DNA of 5,799 nt from Burkholderiaceae bacterium (GTDB lineage Bacteria; Pseudomonadota; Gammaproteobacteria; Burkholderiales; Burkholderiaceae_C), in the NCBI GenBank assembly GCA_023260315.1, contig JALQVQ010000276.1, positions 1-5,799 of the forward strand. Direction: 5' to 3'. Positions 3,679 through 5,799 of this stretch are shown here, piece by piece. The notes beneath the pieces were generated by a model. That model searched no databases, was not told where the DNA came from, and saw only the letters and a list, made by a program, of their open reading frames with translations. The stretch's first letter is position 1; each line of letters opens with the position of its first letter. Made by a program: the position numbers and the translations under genes.

Positions 3679-5799
3679 GTGACCCACGAAAACGAACGCA
3701 GCGCTGCAGCTAAACGCGGCTTATACGACGCCTCCCAAGAACATGACGCTTGCGGCGTCGGCTTCGTGGCGCATATCAAGGGGCAGAAGACACATGCGAT
3801 CGTGTCACAGGCACTCCAGATTCTCGAGAACTTGGACCACCGCGGTGCCGTTGGTGCCGACGCGTTGATGGGTGACGGCGCTGGTTTGTTGATTCAGTTG
3901 CCCGACCAGCTGTACCGCGAGGAAATGGCGAAGCAAGGCGTCACGCTGCCGCCAACAGGTGAGTACGGCGTCGGTTTGGTCTTCCTGCCAAAAGAAAGCG
4001 CCTCACGCATGGCGTGTGAGCAGGAGATGGAACGCGCCATCAAGGCGGAGGGGCAGGTGCTGCTGGGCTGGCGCGATGTGCCAGTCAATGCCGCCATGCC
4101 GATGTCACCTACCGTGCGTGAAAAAGAGCCAGTCATGCGCCAGGTTTTCATCGGGCGTGGTAACGATGTCATTGTTCAAGATGCGCTTGAGCGCAAGTTG
4201 TACGTCATTCGCAAAACCTGCAGTGCGAACATTCAGCGCTTGAAGTTGACGCACAGTGGCGAGTACTACGTGCCCAGCATGTCGACCCGCACCATCGTCT
4301 ACAAAGGCTTGTTGCTCGCAAACCAAGTGGGTGAATACTTTTTGGATTTGCAAGATCCCCGTTGTGTCTCCGCACTGGGCCTGGTGCATCAGCGCTTCTC
4401 GACCAACACATTCCCCGAGTGGCCATTGGCTCACCCCTACCGCTACGTGGCGCACAACGGTGAAATTAACACCGTGAAGGGCAACTACAACTGGATGCGC
4501 GCGCGCGAGGGCGTGATGAGCTCACCGGTCTTGGGTGACGATCTTAAAAAGCTTTACCCGATCAGTTTTGCCGATCAATCCGACACGGCAACATTTGACA
4601 ACTGTCTTGAGTTGTTGACCATGGCGGGCTACCCCATCGCGCAAGCGGTCATGATGATGATCCCCGAGCCATGGGAGCAGCACGAGCAAATGGACAAGCG
4701 CCGCCGCGCGTTTTATGAGTACCACGCGGCGATGATGGAGCCGTGGGACGGCCCCGCATCGATTGTGTTTACGGACGGTCGTCAAATTGGCGCCACGCTT
4801 GACCGCAATGGTCTGCGCCCATCGCGCTACTGCATCACCGATGACGACATGGTCATCATGGGTTCTGAGCAGGGTGTGTTGCCGGTTCCTGAGGCCAAGA
4901 TCATCAGCAAGTGGCGCCTTCAGCCCGGCAAGATGTTCTTGATCGATCTTGAGCAAGGCCGCATGATCAACGATGAGGAACTCAAGGCAGGTCTGGCCAA
5001 CGCAAAGCCATACACGCAGTGGATTGAAAACCTTCGCTACAAACTAGAGCAAGTTGAGGCGGCGCCTGTTGAGCGGGCGCCTACGACCAATCTGCTCGAT
5101 CAGCAGCAAGCCTTCGGCTACTCCCAAGAGGACATCAAGTTCCTGATGAGCCCGATGGCGGCGAACGGCGAAGAGGCTTTGGGCTCCATGGGCAACGACA
5201 GCCCGTTGGCCGTCTTGTCAGACCGCAGCAAGCCCCTCTACAACTACTTTAAGCAGTTGTTTGCGCAGGTCACGAACCCACCGATCGACCCGATTCGCGA
5301 GGCGATCGTGATGTCGTTGGTCTCGTTCATCGGGCCGAAGCCCAACCTCCTGGATATCAACCAGGTCAACCCGCCCATGCGCCTCGAGGTGTCGCAACCC
5401 GTCTTGACATTCGAAGACATGGCTAAGTTGCGCAATATTGATGCGCACACGAACGGCAAATTCCGCAGCTACACCTTGAACATCACGTACCCATTGAGCT
5501 GGGGCCGTGAGGGTATTGAAGCGAAGCTGGCGTCGCTGTGTGCCGAGGCGGTCGACGCCATCCGTTCAGGCTGCAACATTTTGATTGTCAGCGATAAGGG
5601 TATTTCAGAGTCAATGGTTGCCATCCCTGCGCTGTTGGCGATGTCGGCTATCCACCAACACTTGGTTCGTGAGGGCCTGCGTACCTCAACCGGTTTGGTG
5701 GTTGAAACCGCGTCAGCACGCGAGGTTCATCACTTTGCCGTGCTGGCAGGTTACGGCGCTGAAGCCGTCCACCCCTACCTCGCGATGGAAACACTTGAG
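3679..5799 (+). CDS. gltB: Glutamate synthase (NADPH) large subunit, N-terminal 707 residues (runs off window)
   Basis: GltB is the large (alpha) subunit of bacterial glutamate synthase, which makes two glutamates from glutamine and 2-oxoglutarate with electrons from NADPH delivered through the GltD subunit; it is cytoplasmic and central to ammonia assimilation. The frame is open and unbroken from GTG 3679 to the last base. The first 24 residues look like the pro-peptide removed to expose the N-terminal nucleophile Cys25 (H-D-A-C-G-V-G-F). The glutaminase (Ntn, class II) domain follows, with N-L-D-H-R-G-A-V-G-A-D (about 51-61), H-Q-R-F-S-T-N-T-F-P-E-W (237-248), H-N-G-E-I-N-T (259-265) and D-R-N-G-L-R-P-S-R-Y (375-384). 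The central domain starts near Q-A-F-G-Y (about 478) and includes N-P-P-I-D-P-I-R-E-A near residues 533-542. Full-length proteins have about 1,500 to 1,600 residues, so the FMN and 2-oxoglutarate domain, the 3Fe-4S cysteines and the C-terminal domain lie beyond the window; gltD is expected next. The wording is very close to that of Comamonadaceae GltB as I recall it. Confidence 0.97.
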   Translation, partial: MTHENERSAAAKRGLYDASQEHDACGVGFVAHIKGQKTHAIVSQALQILENLDHRGAVGADALMGDGAGLLIQLPDQLYREEMAKQGVTLPPTGEYGVGLVFLPKESASRMACEQEMERAIKAEGQVLLGWRDVPVNAAMPMSPTVREKEPVMRQVFIGRGNDVIVQDALERKLYVIRKTCSANIQRLKLTHSGEYYVPSMSTRTIVYKGLLLANQVGEYFLDLQDPRCVSALGLVHQRFSTNTFPEWPLAHPYRYVAHNGEINTVKGNYNWMRAREGVMSSPVLGDDLKKLYPISFADQSDTATFDNCLELLTMAGYPIAQAVMMMIPEPWEQHEQMDKRRRAFYEYHAAMMEPWDGPASIVFTDGRQIGATLDRNGLRPSRYCITDDDMVIMGSEQGVLPVPEAKIISKWRLQPGKMFLIDLEQGRMINDEELKAGLANAKPYTQWIENLRYKLEQVEAAPVERAPTTNLLDQQQAFGYSQEDIKFLMSPMAANGEEALGSMGNDSPLAVLSDRSKPLYNYFKQLFAQVTNPPIDPIREAIVMSLVSFIGPKPNLLDINQVNPPMRLEVSQPVLTFEDMAKLRNIDAHTNGKFRSYTLNITYPLSWGREGIEAKLASLCAEAVDAIRSGCNILIVSDKGISESMVAIPALLAMSAIHQHLVREGLRTSTGLVVETASAREVHHFAVLAGYGAEAVHPYLAMETLE

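Noticed and set aside
4522..4956. 144-codon minus-strand open frame inside gltB
   Set aside because: It is antisense to the strongly conserved glutaminase domain and its translation shows no family signature.
1..5799. A new defence, secretion or biosynthetic system
   Set aside because: All large open regions are explained by known housekeeping families and one Y1-like gene; there is no repeat array, toxin-antitoxin-like pair or unexplained gene cluster.

Overview
The window looks like a chromosomal housekeeping locus of a betaproteobacterium, probably Burkholderiales and most Comamonadaceae-like from the wording of AroB, Dgt and GltB. It is joined at its left edge to about 200 bases of unrelated, apparently cyanobacterial sequence. 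The betaproteobacterial part is GC-rich (one aroB line of 60 bases hand-counts to about 58%), while bases 1-180 hand-count to about 48%.

Layout. Bases 1 to about 205 hold the minus-strand C-terminal end of a protein resembling the tail of large cyanobacterial Ca-binding/esterase-like surface proteins, plus its short 3' flank. At about 194-206 this switches abruptly to the C-terminal half of shikimate kinase (aroK, plus strand, 5' end missing). Then follow aroB (3-dehydroquinate synthase, complete), dgt (HD-domain dNTP triphosphohydrolase-like, complete), a Y1/REP-associated-tyrosine-transposase-like gene (complete, with altered catalytic motifs), a 100-base intergenic region, and the first 707 codons of gltB (glutamate synthase large subunit), which runs off the right edge.

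Organisation. aroK, aroB, dgt and the Y1-like gene are on one strand with spacings of +6, -11 and +6 bases, so they are probably one transcription unit. AroK and AroB act in the shikimate pathway, Dgt in dNTP pool control; the Y1-like protein is probably domesticated or decaying. gltB has its own Shine-Dalgarno and probably its own promoter. The short intergenic region holds IS/REP-like terminal sequence, a terminator-like hairpin, a weak promoter candidate, and a perfect 6-bp inverted repeat whose right arm overlaps the gltB Shine-Dalgarno.

I found no clearly new biological system. The points most worth checking are the left-edge chimeric junction, the Y1-like protein with HIQ in place of His-x-His inside a housekeeping operon, and the dense gltB leader. 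No stretch above 300 bases lacks a gene, and I see no tRNA, rRNA or CRISPR array.
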